From: Planctomycetota bacterium
GTDB lineage: Bacteria > Planctomycetota > J132
Direction: 5' to 3'
Length of the DNA stretch: 39,542 nucleotides
Assembly: GCA_003694635.1 (NCBI GenBank)
Contig: RFKQ01000046.1
Span: 1-39,542 of the forward strand
The notes under the pieces are model-generated. The model made no database searches and was not told the origin of the DNA. It saw only the letters and a list, made by a program, of their open reading frames with translations. Positions within the stretch are counted from its first letter, which is position 1; each line of letters opens with the position of its first letter. Position numbers and translations under genes: made by a program. This document shows positions 27,214-35,722 of the stretch, piece after piece.

Positions 27214-28971
27214 TTAGCGAAACTTAGAATCAAATCGTTGCGTTAAAATCTCTTCTATCGCCTCGATTAGCTCTCTGGGAGTTTGAAATCGATCCTTGGG
27301 CTTTTTGGCCATCATCTTTTGAATAAGATAAGAGGTCTCTTTCGATACTCTCGGAAATCGGCGGTAAGCCAAAGGAACTCTTTCCCTCAAATGCATCGCC
27401 ATAATGGTAAGGGGAGAATCATGAACATACGGCGGCTCTCCTGTCACCATATGGAATAAAGTTACCCCAAGAGAGTAAATATCCGATCGAATATCTAAGC
27501 CAGAATAGCTATTGTCCAACCCAATTTGCTCCGGAGACATATAAATCGGAGTCCCTAAAATAATACCCGCACCCGTCAATTGAGCTCCCTTTGTGGAAGG
27601 ATGAAAGGATTTGGCCAAGCCAAAATCAAAAAGTTTAATCCTACTTTGGGAAGAGACCATAATATTTTCTGGCTTAATGTCGCGGTGTACAATAAATTTT
27701 TGATGACAGTAGTCCAACGCTTGCGCCACCTGCTTCCCAATAAGCAAGGCTAAAGATTCTTCAATATACTCCGATTGACAGAGAAGATCGTAAAGAGTAA
27801 CCCCCTCCACGTATTCCATTGCATAGTAAAGATAACCGCGGATATTGCCACTCTCATAAACCCGAATAATATTCGGGTGCTCTAGATTTTGCAAAATCCT
27901 AGCTTCCGCCTGAAACCTCTTTACCCTCTCGTCCTCATCGACCGCATCTTCGCTCTCCAGAAGAATCAAAGCATTATTAGGAGGGGAAATTTTAATGGCG
28001 CGCTTTTGCTGAGTAATCTTGTCCACTCCCAAATAAACCACAGCATTTCCTCCCTCACCCAACTTTTTCAACAGCAAATACTTAGGAATAAGATTGGCCA
28101 ACTCTGGTTTGAACTGAGATTGAGAAAACTCTAAATCCTTAGAAGAAGGAAGAAGTTGGGCAAGACTACTCCGCGTTAAAACCTTAGAATCCGGATCGGA
28201 TTTCTTTGCAAGATGAAAAGAAACTTTTGTCTTCTGATGGTTTCGAAGCGCCCTCACAATCGAGCGATGATCCTGAAGAGAAACATGATTTTGACTGAGC
28301 AAATAATCCTCAATTCGAGCAAACTTCTGTTTGCGCAAATGAGGGCTAAGATTGAAAAACTCCTCCAATTGGGCGGATGTAATCACACCATTCTCCAAAG
28401 CAATCCGCCCATAAAGCTTGTTCCTCTCTTGAATATCGATATGCTCTAGCTCATCCTGCAAATCCTGATATTGGGCTGGCTGAGTTTTCTCTTTTCCATA
28501 CCGATTCTTGCTGCACAGCCTGTCAATGGCCTTAAGAACTGCCTGATGCTGGGGCCAAGTGATGTACTTCTTCGCAAGAAGATAATGCCCAATCTTGGCC
28601 GAGTTGCCCTCCTGCTGCTGGATGGTTAAACATTCAATCAACTGCTTTTGAGTGATAAAATCGTTGTCCAAAGCAATGCGCCCATAAAGCTGCTGAACAT
28701 TATCACATACCTGAGAATCCTGGATTTTTAACACCTCAAACACATGGCTAGGAAGCATATAGCGAAGCTTTACGCATACCTCACCTATCTTTTCATTGTA
28801 GCCAATTTTGCGTATATTCTGCTGAATTTGTAAAGCCTCTTCTAGCTGGGATTCGGTCAAAAGCCCCTCCCTGCAGGCGATTTTACCAAAAAGCAAAAAT
28901 CTTCTCTCATCCTTTGAAGCTCCAAATCGCTGCTTTGAGGTTTTCGCTGGATCTAAATTCTGAGAGTTCAT
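27214..28971 (-). CDS. Ser/Thr protein kinase with N-terminal MshEN-like repeats
   Basis: About 585 residues from ATG 28971, where GAGG lies just upstream; the track's TTG at 28980 overlaps that site. Residues ~25-250 contain three related ~65-80-residue units: LLFGKIACREGLLTESQLEEAL, LYGRIALDNDFITQKQLIECL and LYGRIALENGVITSAQLEEFF. Each is followed by a second half of the form KIG.YLL.K.YI. This is the pattern of MshEN/GspE N-terminal domains, some of which bind c-di-GMP. The kinase domain (~300-580) is RD-type and complete: GEGGNAVVY, RAIKIS, HRDIKPEN, DFGLAK and YMSPEQI. No membrane span is seen, so it should be cytoplasmic. It directly follows lpxC-fabZ in the same direction. The ligand-binding role of the repeats is inference. 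Confidence 0.9.
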   Translation of the reverse strand: MNSQNLDPAKTSKQRFGASKDERRFLLFGKIACREGLLTESQLEEALQIQQNIRKIGYNEKIGEVCVKLRYMLPSHVFEVLKIQDSQVCDNVQQLYGRIALDNDFITQKQLIECLTIQQQEGNSAKIGHYLLAKKYITWPQHQAVLKAIDRLCSKNRYGKEKTQPAQYQDLQDELEHIDIQERNKLYGRIALENGVITSAQLEEFFNLSPHLRKQKFARIEDYLLSQNHVSLQDHRSIVRALRNHQKTKVSFHLAKKSDPDSKVLTRSSLAQLLPSSKDLEFSQSQFKPELANLIPKYLLLKKLGEGGNAVVYLGVDKITQQKRAIKISPPNNALILLESEDAVDEDERVKRFQAEARILQNLEHPNIIRVYESGNIRGYLYYAMEYVEGVTLYDLLCQSEYIEESLALLIGKQVAQALDYCHQKFIVHRDIKPENIMVSSQSRIKLFDFGLAKSFHPSTKGAQLTGAGIILGTPIYMSPEQIGLDNSYSGLDIRSDIYSLGVTLFHMVTGEPPYVHDSPLTIMAMHLRERVPLAYRRFPRVSKETSYLIQKMMAKKPKDRFQTPRELIEAIEEILTQRFDSKFR

Positions 28972-29003
28972 CTTCCTCAAGCTTCCATCTGCATTCTATT
29001 CGT

Positions 29004-30305
29004 CTATTGAGGATCCACAAGCATAAACCGAATCCTAGCCTCTGAAACCACTTTTCCCCCCACCGTCGCCTTTGTCTGCACATCACCAGTTCGCGACTTA
29101 ATGCGTACAGCCACCGCCTCCAAAATCATCTGATCCCCAGGAACCACCACCTTTCGGAATTTGGCATTGTCAATGGAGAGAAGATAAGCAAGTTTGTCCA
29201 CATTCTCGTTATTGCGCAGCAATAACGTCCCCGCCAACTGAGCCATCGCCTCCACCTGCAACACCCCCGGCATCACAGGTTGGCCAGGAAAATGCCCTTG
29301 GAAAAACGGCTCGTTGATGGTGACATTTTTCACCCCTACCGCCCGCTTTCCAGGCTCTAACTCAATGATCCTATCCACCAGCAAAAAAGGATAACGATGC
29401 GGTAAAGAACGTTGAATCTCCCGAATATCCATAATCGGAGGGCTGTAGAGGCGATTTTCCTTCTCCTTCTTCTTCCTCTCTAAAACCTCACGGATTTTTT
29501 TCACCAATTTTATGTTCAATTCATGGCCGGATTTTACAGCTATAATGTGGGCGTGGAGCTTGGACTCCAAAAGAAATAAATCCCCAATTAGATCCAAAAC
29601 TTTATGTCTTACAGGCTCATCTGGATACCTGTATTCGTTTTCCAATACCCCCTCTTCCGTGATCACAAGTGTGTTCTCATACGAAGCTCCCTTCCCCAAC
29701 CCAAGAGCCTGCAACTCCTCCACCTCGGATTTTAACACAAATGTCCTAGCTCCTGCGATCTCCTTTTCATAGCTTTCCTCGTTTAAACAAAAGGTAAAAT
29801 GCTGCGCCTTTAAATAGGGAGAATCGTAATTTAACGTGTAAGAGATAGTCAAACCCGACTCCGCAGGCAAAGCCACTACATTTGCATCCTTGCTGGAGAC
29901 AGAAACCGGTGTTTCAAGATGGAAAAACTTCTTGTCCTCCTCCTGCTCCACCCTCCCAGCGGATTTCAAAAGCTCAAAATACGGGCGAGCGCTCCCATCC
30001 CCTCCCGGCATCTCCACCCCGTCTATCTCCACATCCAAATTGTCGATCCCCAAACCCTGTAAACTGGAGAGAAGATGCTCCACAGTGTAAACCTCTGCCT
30101 CGCCCTTCTTTAACGATGTACGCCGCAGCCTCTGCACACAATAGTCCACACACGCCCGAACCCGCGGCGCACCCTCAAGATCCACCCGAATAAATGTCAC
30201 CCCCGAATTGGGAGGGGCCGGCTTGAAAATAACGTTTACTTTCTCACCCGAGTGCAGCCCAACACCGCTGTATTGAACCGCCTTAGCTATCGTCCTTTGT
30301 TTCAT
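29004..30305 (-). CDS. lpxC-fabZ: Bifunctional UDP-3-O-acyl-GlcNAc deacetylase / 3-hydroxyacyl-ACP dehydratase (LpxC-FabZ fusion)
   Basis: The protein has 433 residues. Residues 1-~280 are LpxC, a zinc deacetylase and the committed step of lipid A synthesis. It shows [10 protein letters not shown], the zinc-ligand region [24 protein letters not shown], and the later zinc/acid motif [10 protein letters not shown], followed by [14 protein letters not shown]. Residues ~290-433 are FabZ, a hotdog-fold dehydratase: [17 protein letters not shown] (catalytic His) and [20 protein letters not shown] (catalytic Glu). This fusion is known from Bacteroidota and some other phyla, and it joins two enzymes that compete for 3-hydroxyacyl-ACP. 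It lies just downstream of ompH and bamA, an envelope-biogenesis context. All key residues appear present. Confidence 0.97.
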   Translation of the reverse strand: MKQRTIAKAVQYSGVGLHSGEKVNVIFKPAPPNSGVTFIRVDLEGAPRVRACVDYCVQRLRRTSLKKGEAEVYTVEHLLSSLQGLGIDNLDVEIDGVEMPGGDGSARPYFELLKSAGRVEQEEDKKFFHLETPVSVSSKDANVVALPAESGLTISYTLNYDSPYLKAQHFTFCLNEESYEKEIAGARTFVLKSEVEELQALGLGKGASYENTLVITEEGVLENEYRYPDEPVRHKVLDLIGDLFLLESKLHAHIIAVKSGHELNIKLVKKIREVLERKKKEKENRLYSPPIMDIREIQRSLPHRYPFLLVDRIIELEPGKRAVGVKNVTINEPFFQGHFPGQPVMPGVLQVEAMAQLAGTLLLRNNENVDKLAYLLSIDNAKFRKVVVPGDQMILEAVAVRIKSRTGDVQTKATVGGKVVSEARIRFMLVDPQ

Positions 30306-30313
30306 AATGGGAT

Positions 30314-30853
30314 TTATCTCCTCTCAAGAGAGCGTAAGTGCCTTAGAATTTCTGGGGTAATATCTAATGCTGGATCGTAATAAAAAAGACCTTTCTCTTC
30401 AATTTTCCAAACCAAAGAATAGTTGCGTCGCGCAAGAAAAGCTCTGATTTTGCCTTCTAATGAAGCAACAGCTCTCTCCATTCTCTCGCGATAAAGTTTT
30501 TGAATCCTCGCTTTGGTATTTTGGACAAAAATTTGCATCTCCGCTACCTTGAGCTGAAGCAACTGCTTGGTCTTTTCATAATACCGACTCTTAGGCGAGA
30601 GAGCCTTGAGTTTGGTGTAGAGTTTTTTTATCTCTAATTTATATTCTTGAACTTTTTTTTCAAGGAACCGAGTCTGCTTTTTTAACCAAAGTCGATTTTC
30701 CTTTACCTCCGAGGATTGCTCTAAAATCTTCTGAAAATGAAATAAAACTATCCTTTTTCTCGAATTCGAAGGAAGACTAAACCCAGCGGAAACAAAAAAA
30801 AAGTACAAGAAAACAAACAAAAAAAACACCAGCCAAATCCAATATCGCCTCAT
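30314..30853 (-). CDS. ompH: OmpH/Skp-like periplasmic chaperone
   Basis: I prefer the ATG at 30853, which has AGGTGG just upstream and gives a clean signal peptide or anchor (RRYWIWLVFFLFVFLYFFFVSAGFS). The TTG at 30898 in the track adds 15 unlikely residues. The mature ~150 residues begin RIVLFHFQKILEQSSEVKENR and are dominated by a long basic coiled coil (KKQTRFLEKKVQEYKLEIKKLYTKL...), ending in a short beta segment (YDPALDITPEILRHL). This is the Skp tentacle layout. Skp binds unfolded outer-membrane proteins in the periplasm and delivers them to BamA, and bamA is directly upstream, the usual order. Confidence 0.88.
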   Translation of the reverse strand: MRRYWIWLVFFLFVFLYFFFVSAGFSLPSNSRKRIVLFHFQKILEQSSEVKENRLWLKKQTRFLEKKVQEYKLEIKKLYTKLKALSPKSRYYEKTKQLLQLKVAEMQIFVQNTKARIQKLYRERMERAVASLEGKIRAFLARRNYSLVWKIEEKGLFYYDPALDITPEILRHLRSLERR

Positions 30854-30902
30854 TCTCCACCTACTCCACCAAGCTCTATCTACAATTCTAAACGCCAATT
30901 TC

Positions 30903-32825
30903 TTAAAACTGCAACTCCACAGAAAAACTCAAACGCTCTACACGATCCCCCACCTCACGCATCAACGGAAACGCATAATCCAAAGCAAATGGCAGAGAAA
31001 AAATCAAAACCCGTATCCCCCCTCCCACCGCCAACCGCATCCTACCCGCATACACCACCCGATCCCCCCTCCCTAAATCCCCCACGTCCACAAACCCAAC
31101 ACCAAAAAACCACTTGGGAAAAAGCGGAATGCGCAACTCCAAACTCGCCGCCCAAAACGCGGATTCCCCCAAAGGAACGCCGTAAAACTGCGGCGCTAAA
31201 CCCCGATAAGAAAAACCCCTCAAATACCCTCGCCCACCAAGAAAAAAACGCAACGGATAAGGCAACAAAGCCCGAGAACTCTCCAAATCCTTCTGCCAAC
31301 CCCCCTTCAAATAACCCTGTAAAATCAAAAAATCCAACACAGAAAAACGCCAAGAAAATCCAAAATCCGTCTTGTAAAACGAACGATCACTACCCCAATC
31401 CCGCCACGATAACTCATGTCTCCAAAAAAATTTTATCGGCTCCATCCGGAAAGAAGCCTGGAAAAAGATACTAACAATACTCTCTCCCTCTCGAAGCACT
31501 AAAATATCCTCCGGCAAAAACGAAGAGAGCTTTTTGAGCTGAAAATAAAAATAGCGCAACCCTCCCCTCATCCCAAACGGGTCCAAAGAAAGCAAAAACT
31601 CGTTTTTTACTTCAAAAGATTTTTGGCTAAATAACCTCTCCTTCCAAAGCGAATACTCCGAATAAAAACGATAGCCCAAAAAACGAGTAAAATGAGGCTC
31701 CAAAAACAAAAAACTGCCCTGCTCCCATAGCTCGCTCTTCAAAAAACGAACCCGAAGGCTCTCTCCTCCCCCAAGAAACGCCGAACCCCAATCCCCCCAA
31801 CGGGTGGGAAAACGAAAGAGATCAAAATTGCGAATCTCAAATCCCACCGCCCCAAACCACCTCCATAGCGAAGAAAAACCTCCCCAAAACCTCAAATTGC
31901 CATCGGGCTTTTCCTCCACCTTCCACATAATATCCCTAGCATTCTTCCAAAGACTCGGAAGAATCTTGGGCTCTACCGCCTTGAAAAATCCTGTAGACTC
32001 TAAGGCTTTGGTGCTCTGGCGCAATTTCTTGGCCGTAAGCTTCTCCCCCGGACGAAGGGTAAGGTACCGTCGCAAAACATCCTCCCTGGTGGAGTTGCCC
32101 CGGAACAAAATCCGCCCCACGTAAATCTTTGGACCCGGGATTATTTCCAGAAAAAAGTGGATGCGCTGGCCAACCTTCCGCCCTCGGCTCTCCACCTTAG
32201 CATAAAAATAACCCCGCTCTTGAAGACGCTGGCGCAACGACTCCAAAAACGATTCCCAAACCGCCTTTCGAAATCTACCCTGGGGCTTGGAAACGGCCAA
32301 AGGGAAGGGACTTTTTACCACTATGGTACCAAAGCGATAGGGCTTGCCCTCCCTGACCATAATCTTAAGAATAACTCGATCTTTGGCAAAATTAAAATCC
32401 AACGAATGCAAAAACACCTTCGCGTCTAAATATCCTTCCGCTTGAAGAAGATTTTCTAAGTTTCTTAGGGCGCTTTGAACCCGCGATTTGCGAAAAACCG
32501 GCAGAGACGAAAACCAAGCTAGCGGATGATAAAAAGGATAACGGGCAAAACCCAAAAACTTCGCCATCCAAGCGTTGAGCTTCCCCTTTCGCTCTGAGGT
32601 CCACGCAGAAGAAGAAAGTAGGAAAAAACGCTCCAAATACACCCTCTCGCCGGTCTGAATCCAAAAACGCACCTCCACACCTCCCCGCAAAGGCTTCAGA
32701 CGTGTTTGCACAGAAGCCCAAAGATAGCCGCGCTCCTGCAGATAGTCCGCAATATTCTGCGCATCCAACTGAAGCAATACGGGATCTAGTTCCAGATTTT
32801 TCTGGGTATAAAGCGTCTGGGGCAA
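30903..32825 (-). CDS. bamA: Outer-membrane protein assembly factor BamA (Omp85); annotated start is too short
   Basis: The readable frame gives 640 residues from a TTG at 32825. About four POTRA domains are visible (units ending in YLQERGYLWASV, LLQAEGYLDAKV, RLQERGYFYAKV and ALESTGFFKAVE). They are followed by a ~310-residue beta barrel with GGRGYLRGFSYRGLAP, matching the conserved loop-6 motif, and a terminal Phe (FSVELQF). BamA inserts outer-membrane proteins. The TTG cannot be the real start: the same frame continues upstream as SRIVKNILFLGTESSLEGF, the missing first strand of POTRA 1, back to the dnaB stop without any ATG, GTG or TTG. The likely start is in another frame, at 32980, across an A10 run (separate entry). 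Confidence 0.9.
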   Translation of the reverse strand: MPQTLYTQKNLELDPVLLQLDAQNIADYLQERGYLWASVQTRLKPLRGGVEVRFWIQTGERVYLERFFLLSSSAWTSERKGKLNAWMAKFLGFARYPFYHPLAWFSSLPVFRKSRVQSALRNLENLLQAEGYLDAKVFLHSLDFNFAKDRVILKIMVREGKPYRFGTIVVKSPFPLAVSKPQGRFRKAVWESFLESLRQRLQERGYFYAKVESRGRKVGQRIHFFLEIIPGPKIYVGRILFRGNSTREDVLRRYLTLRPGEKLTAKKLRQSTKALESTGFFKAVEPKILPSLWKNARDIMWKVEEKPDGNLRFWGGFSSLWRWFGAVGFEIRNFDLFRFPTRWGDWGSAFLGGGESLRVRFLKSELWEQGSFLFLEPHFTRFLGYRFYSEYSLWKERLFSQKSFEVKNEFLLSLDPFGMRGGLRYFYFQLKKLSSFLPEDILVLREGESIVSIFFQASFRMEPIKFFWRHELSWRDWGSDRSFYKTDFGFSWRFSVLDFLILQGYLKGGWQKDLESSRALLPYPLRFFLGGRGYLRGFSYRGLAPQFYGVPLGESAFWAASLELRIPLFPKWFFGVGFVDVGDLGRGDRVVYAGRMRLAVGGGIRVLIFSLPFALDYAFPLMREVGDRVERLSFSVELQF

Positions 32826-32980
32826 AAATCCTTCCAGAGAGCTTTCTGTGCCTAAAAAGAGAATATTCTTTACAATCCTTGATGCGTGCTGAGCTCCCTT
32901 TACCTTCGAACTACTAAAAGAGCTTAAGGGAAAAGAAAAAAAAAAGAAATCAGCACAACACTCAATTTAGGCCGGTGCAT
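32826..32980 (-). pseudogene. bamA: 5' end of bamA, out of frame across an A10/T10 tract
   Basis: The ATG at 32980 overlaps the dnaB end and reads MHRPKLSVVLISFFF, then stops at 32924-32926. In the BamA frame the sequence after the tract reads FPLSSFSSSKVKGAQHASRIVKN, leading straight into POTRA 1. Adding one T to the T10 run (minus strand; A10 at 32936-32945 on +) joins the two into an ideal signal peptide (basic n-region, long hydrophobic core) and a complete BamA. Possible causes are a sequencing or assembly error in the homopolymer, transcriptional slippage, or a real frameshift. An essential gene makes an error or slippage more likely. Confidence 0.75.
32936..32945. repeat. A10 homopolymer in bamA 5' region
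   Basis: Ten consecutive A on the + strand, flanked by AAAAG and GAAAT. It lies in the signal-peptide region of bamA and is the point where two frames must be joined. Confidence 0.9.
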
Positions 32981-34352
32981 TGGTTTGACTGTAAAGGTTC
33001 ATGAAACTCATCGTCATTCCATCAAAAAAGAGCTTTACCGTCCCTGTAGGACCGTTTCTTTGCTTAGCGATAATGAGCTCGGCTTGATTTTTCACCTCCT
33101 CCTTTTCGGGATAATAGTACTCTTCGCGATAGAGGAGGATCACAACATCCGCATCCTGCTCAATGGCGCCGGACTCCCGCAAATCCGACATTTTCGGCCG
33201 GCTCCCTTCCCTAGCCTCCACCGCGCGATTCAGCTGGGAGAGAACCAAAACCGGCACCTCCAGTTCCCTAGCGAGCGCTTTTAAAGAGCGAGAAATAAGG
33301 GCAATTTCCTGCTGCCGGTTTTCCGCCTTGGCCTGGACCAATTGGAGGTAATCCAGTACGATAAGGTTGAGCCCGTCCTCTTGCGCCTTTTTTTTGCGGG
33401 CAATGGCGCGGATTTCCAAGGGCGAAAGACCAGGATTGTCCACGATAAAAAAGGGATACTTCGAAAGTGTGGAAGCGGCTTGGGTGATCTTCTTCATCTC
33501 ATCTTTGTCGAGAAACCCTCCACGCATCCGGTGGGCAGGGACTTTGGCTATCGAGCAGAGCATGTTTTTGGCGATATCTTCCTTGGCCATCTCCAGACTA
33601 AAAAAAAGTGCCTTCGCTCCCTCCGCTAAAGCGTTTTTTAAAATATTGAGCGCCAGAGAGGTTTTCCCCATACTAGGGCGACCAGCGAGGACGATAAGCT
33701 GGGATTTCCCTAGGCCGTTGATCATTCTGTCCAAATCGTGAAAACCCGTCGGAATGCCGCTCACTTCCCCGTTTTGGATGTCTTGGATTTCATTGAGGGC
33801 TTGTTTTAAAATCTGCCGAATGGGGTAAGCCTCGCCTACTTTGCGCTTTTGGGTGAGCTCAAAAAATTTCTTTTCCGCAAAATCAATCACCTTCTCCGCT
33901 TCATCGGAGGTATCCAGCGCATACTTGGAAATCTCCGTACAACTGGCCAACAGGGCGCGCAGAAGGTATTTCTCCCGCACAATTTTCGCATAATACTCGC
34001 AGTGGGCAGCGGTAGGAACAACCTCCAGAAGGTGGTTAATGTAGGCGGAGCCGCCCACTTTCTCAAGAAGGTGGCGCTTTTCTAAATGTTGCGCCAGAAT
34101 AAAGCTATCTACGGGCTCCCCTTTCTCCACATAACTTTTGATAGCGCTAAAAATCTCCCTATGGGGAAGGTAAAAAAAATACTGCTCCTCCAGAATTAAA
34201 ATGGCCGATTCAGCCACGGAACAGTCGAGCAAAACGGAGCCAAGAACGCACTTCTCCGCTTCCAGACTCACGGGAACCCTCTTCTCATGAAGAGGCTGTT
34301 CCACGGTTTCCATGAGCTCTTCCACCTTCACTTCTTCCACGTCTCGCTCCAT
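32967..34352 (-). CDS. dnaB: Replicative DNA helicase DnaB
   Basis: The protein has 461 residues, the normal length. The N-terminal domain (VPVSLEAEKCVLGSVLLD...) binds DnaG-type primase. The RecA-like helicase domain has Walker A GRPSMGKTS, FFSLEMAKEDI, Walker B LIVLDYLQLV, and VLSQLNRAVEAR plus LRESGAIEQDADVV. DnaB hexamers unwind DNA at the replication fork. Nothing suggests an intein. It closes the rpsF-ssb-rpsR-rplI-dnaB cluster. The probable bamA start (32980) overlaps its last codons, tying replication and envelope genes into one transcript. Confidence 0.97.
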   Translation of the reverse strand: MERDVEEVKVEELMETVEQPLHEKRVPVSLEAEKCVLGSVLLDCSVAESAILILEEQYFFYLPHREIFSAIKSYVEKGEPVDSFILAQHLEKRHLLEKVGGSAYINHLLEVVPTAAHCEYYAKIVREKYLLRALLASCTEISKYALDTSDEAEKVIDFAEKKFFELTQKRKVGEAYPIRQILKQALNEIQDIQNGEVSGIPTGFHDLDRMINGLGKSQLIVLAGRPSMGKTSLALNILKNALAEGAKALFFSLEMAKEDIAKNMLCSIAKVPAHRMRGGFLDKDEMKKITQAASTLSKYPFFIVDNPGLSPLEIRAIARKKKAQEDGLNLIVLDYLQLVQAKAENRQQEIALISRSLKALARELEVPVLVLSQLNRAVEAREGSRPKMSDLRESGAIEQDADVVILLYREEYYYPEKEEVKNQAELIIAKQRNGPTGTVKLFFDGMTMSFMNLYSQTNAPA

Positions 34353-34558
34353 TTTAAAATATTGACGCGCGTTTGTTCAAACCAACCCATCTTCTTCCCC
34401 TGCGTCCCCAAAAACCCTTCAATTCGAAAAAACGAGCGCCCTCCCCTTTCGAGAGAGCCCTCTAGAGCCGCGCTAACTCCCTATGCCCCCTGCTGCCTCT
34501 TCTTTGGCCTATCCTCAGCTTGGCGAACGAAGAGAAAGGTCCAATCCCAAACAGTCCA

Positions 34559-35011
34559 TCAATTTTCTGGCACCACCCAAACCTCCAGAATGGAAGTAAC
34601 CTCGTGGGGCATATTCACCTCTATTTTGTAGCAGCCAAGCTCTTTGATCGGGTTCTGGAGTTGGAGCCATTTGGGGGAGACCTTGATCCCCTCTTCTTCT
34701 AAAGATTTTACAATGATGGGAACCGTGACCGATCCGTAGAGGATGCCTTCCTCTTCGTTGGCCACTTTCATTCGAATGGTCAAAGAGAAGTCTTCCAACT
34801 TTTGAGCTAGAAGCAGAAACTCCTCCTTCTCCTTTGCAAGTTTGGCAAGATAACGCTCTTTTTGCAGCTCCACTTGACGGATATTCTCCGGCGTGGGCAA
34901 GGTTGCCTTCGCTTGGGGGAGAAGATAATTGCGAGCATAACCCCGCTTTACGTCCACGATATCGCCAATTTTCCCCAAGTTGGGGATGGTTTCGGTCAAT
35001 AATACCTTCAT
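34559..35011 (-). CDS. rplI: 50S ribosomal protein bL9
   Basis: The protein has 150 residues. The N-terminal domain carries the signature KVLLTETIPNLGKIGDIVDVKRGYARNYLLP, which binds 23S rRNA. A long connecting helix (VELQKERYLAKLAKEKEEF) leads to the C-terminal domain (ILYGSVTVPIIVKSLEEEGI). Length and domain order are standard. GGAGAATAGAG precedes the ATG. A 206-base gap with no recognisable gene separates it from dnaB. Confidence 0.97.
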   Translation of the reverse strand: MKVLLTETIPNLGKIGDIVDVKRGYARNYLLPQAKATLPTPENIRQVELQKERYLAKLAKEKEEFLLLAQKLEDFSLTIRMKVANEEEGILYGSVTVPIIVKSLEEEGIKVSPKWLQLQNPIKELGCYKIEVNMPHEVTSILEVWVVPEN

Positions 35012-35221
35012 AGGCTCTATTCTCCTAAATTTTATCCGGCTTTCTTAAAAAACATAGGCTTTTTACACTCGAATTGGCCGCCCGATTTTATCAACAAGCC
35101 AACCGGCCAAACCCACCCGATACCCTGAAAATGCCCTGACTCATCGAAAATTTATGGAAAAATAGCCCAACGTCCATGTTGGAAAAACACAACGCCTAGC
35201 TACGATTTTAACGCTATTCTA

Positions 35222-35257
35222 TTTGCGCTGCATTTTGCGCTGCATTGCGCTGCGCTG
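35222..35257. repeat. Tandem 12-bp repeat (TTTGCGCTGCAT) in the rplI-rpsR gap
   Basis: Two exact adjacent copies (35222-35233 and 35234-35245) are followed by a degenerate partial copy (TGCGCTGCGCTG). The 315-base stretch 35012-35326 holds no ORF I accept. It also has a weak hairpin at 35167-35182 (CCAAC...GTTGG) followed on the minus strand by a short T-rich stretch, too weak to call a terminator. Confidence 0.75.
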
Positions 35258-35326
35258 TTTTTCCTCGTACTACAGCAGCACCACAACACAATGGCTTTAT
35301 TTAGCTCTCTTTTGCCCACGCTCTTT

Positions 35327-35548
35327 TTATAGATAGGGCAGCAGGGCCATAATCCGAGCGCGTTTTATCGCTCGTTTGACCATCCTTTGGTGCTTGGCGC
35401 AATTGCCGGAACGCTTTCTTGAAAAGATTTTTCCCTGATTGGTGCAGAGCTTTTGAAGGGTATGAACATCTTTGTAGTCAATCCATGCGATCTTGGATCG
35501 GCAAAATCGACACCTCGTCTTTTCCTTAAACTTAAATTTTTTTGTCAT
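35327..35548 (-). CDS. rpsR: 30S ribosomal protein bS18
   Basis: The protein has 73 residues with the S18 signature [15 protein letters not shown], then [25 protein letters not shown] and the conserved end [14 protein letters not shown]18 pairs with S6 on the small-subunit platform, and rpsF is two genes upstream. The CxxC plus C-x2-H arrangement (CRFC...CAKH) suggests the zinc-binding variant of bS18, which many genomes replace with a zinc-free copy. AAGGAG lies about 11 bases before the ATG. Confidence 0.97.
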   Translation of the reverse strand: MTKKFKFKEKTRCRFCRSKIAWIDYKDVHTLQKLCTNQGKIFSRKRSGNCAKHQRMVKRAIKRARIMALLPYL

Positions 35549-35722
35549 AGGTGGAAATACTCCTTAATGCTTTCTATGCCAATGTTGAATCCTTTAGGTT
35601 ATCACGAAAAAATAGGCCGAGAAATCGAACGGAAGACTCGAAACTCTCCGTAGAAAAAAAACTCCTTCCCTAAAGTACACTGGAAAAGCACCAGAAAAGC
35701 ACCATAGTTAGCGCTCTTGCGT

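Noticed and set aside
30989-31474. 161-residue + ORF opposite bamA
   Set aside because: It is the reverse strand of the BamA barrel; Pro/Lys/Asn-rich composition is typical of antisense shadows in this C-rich strand.
35167-35182. CCAAC...GTTGG hairpin as an intrinsic terminator after rpsR
   Set aside because: Only a 5-bp stem and a short, interrupted T stretch; too weak, and rplI directly downstream should be co-transcribed.
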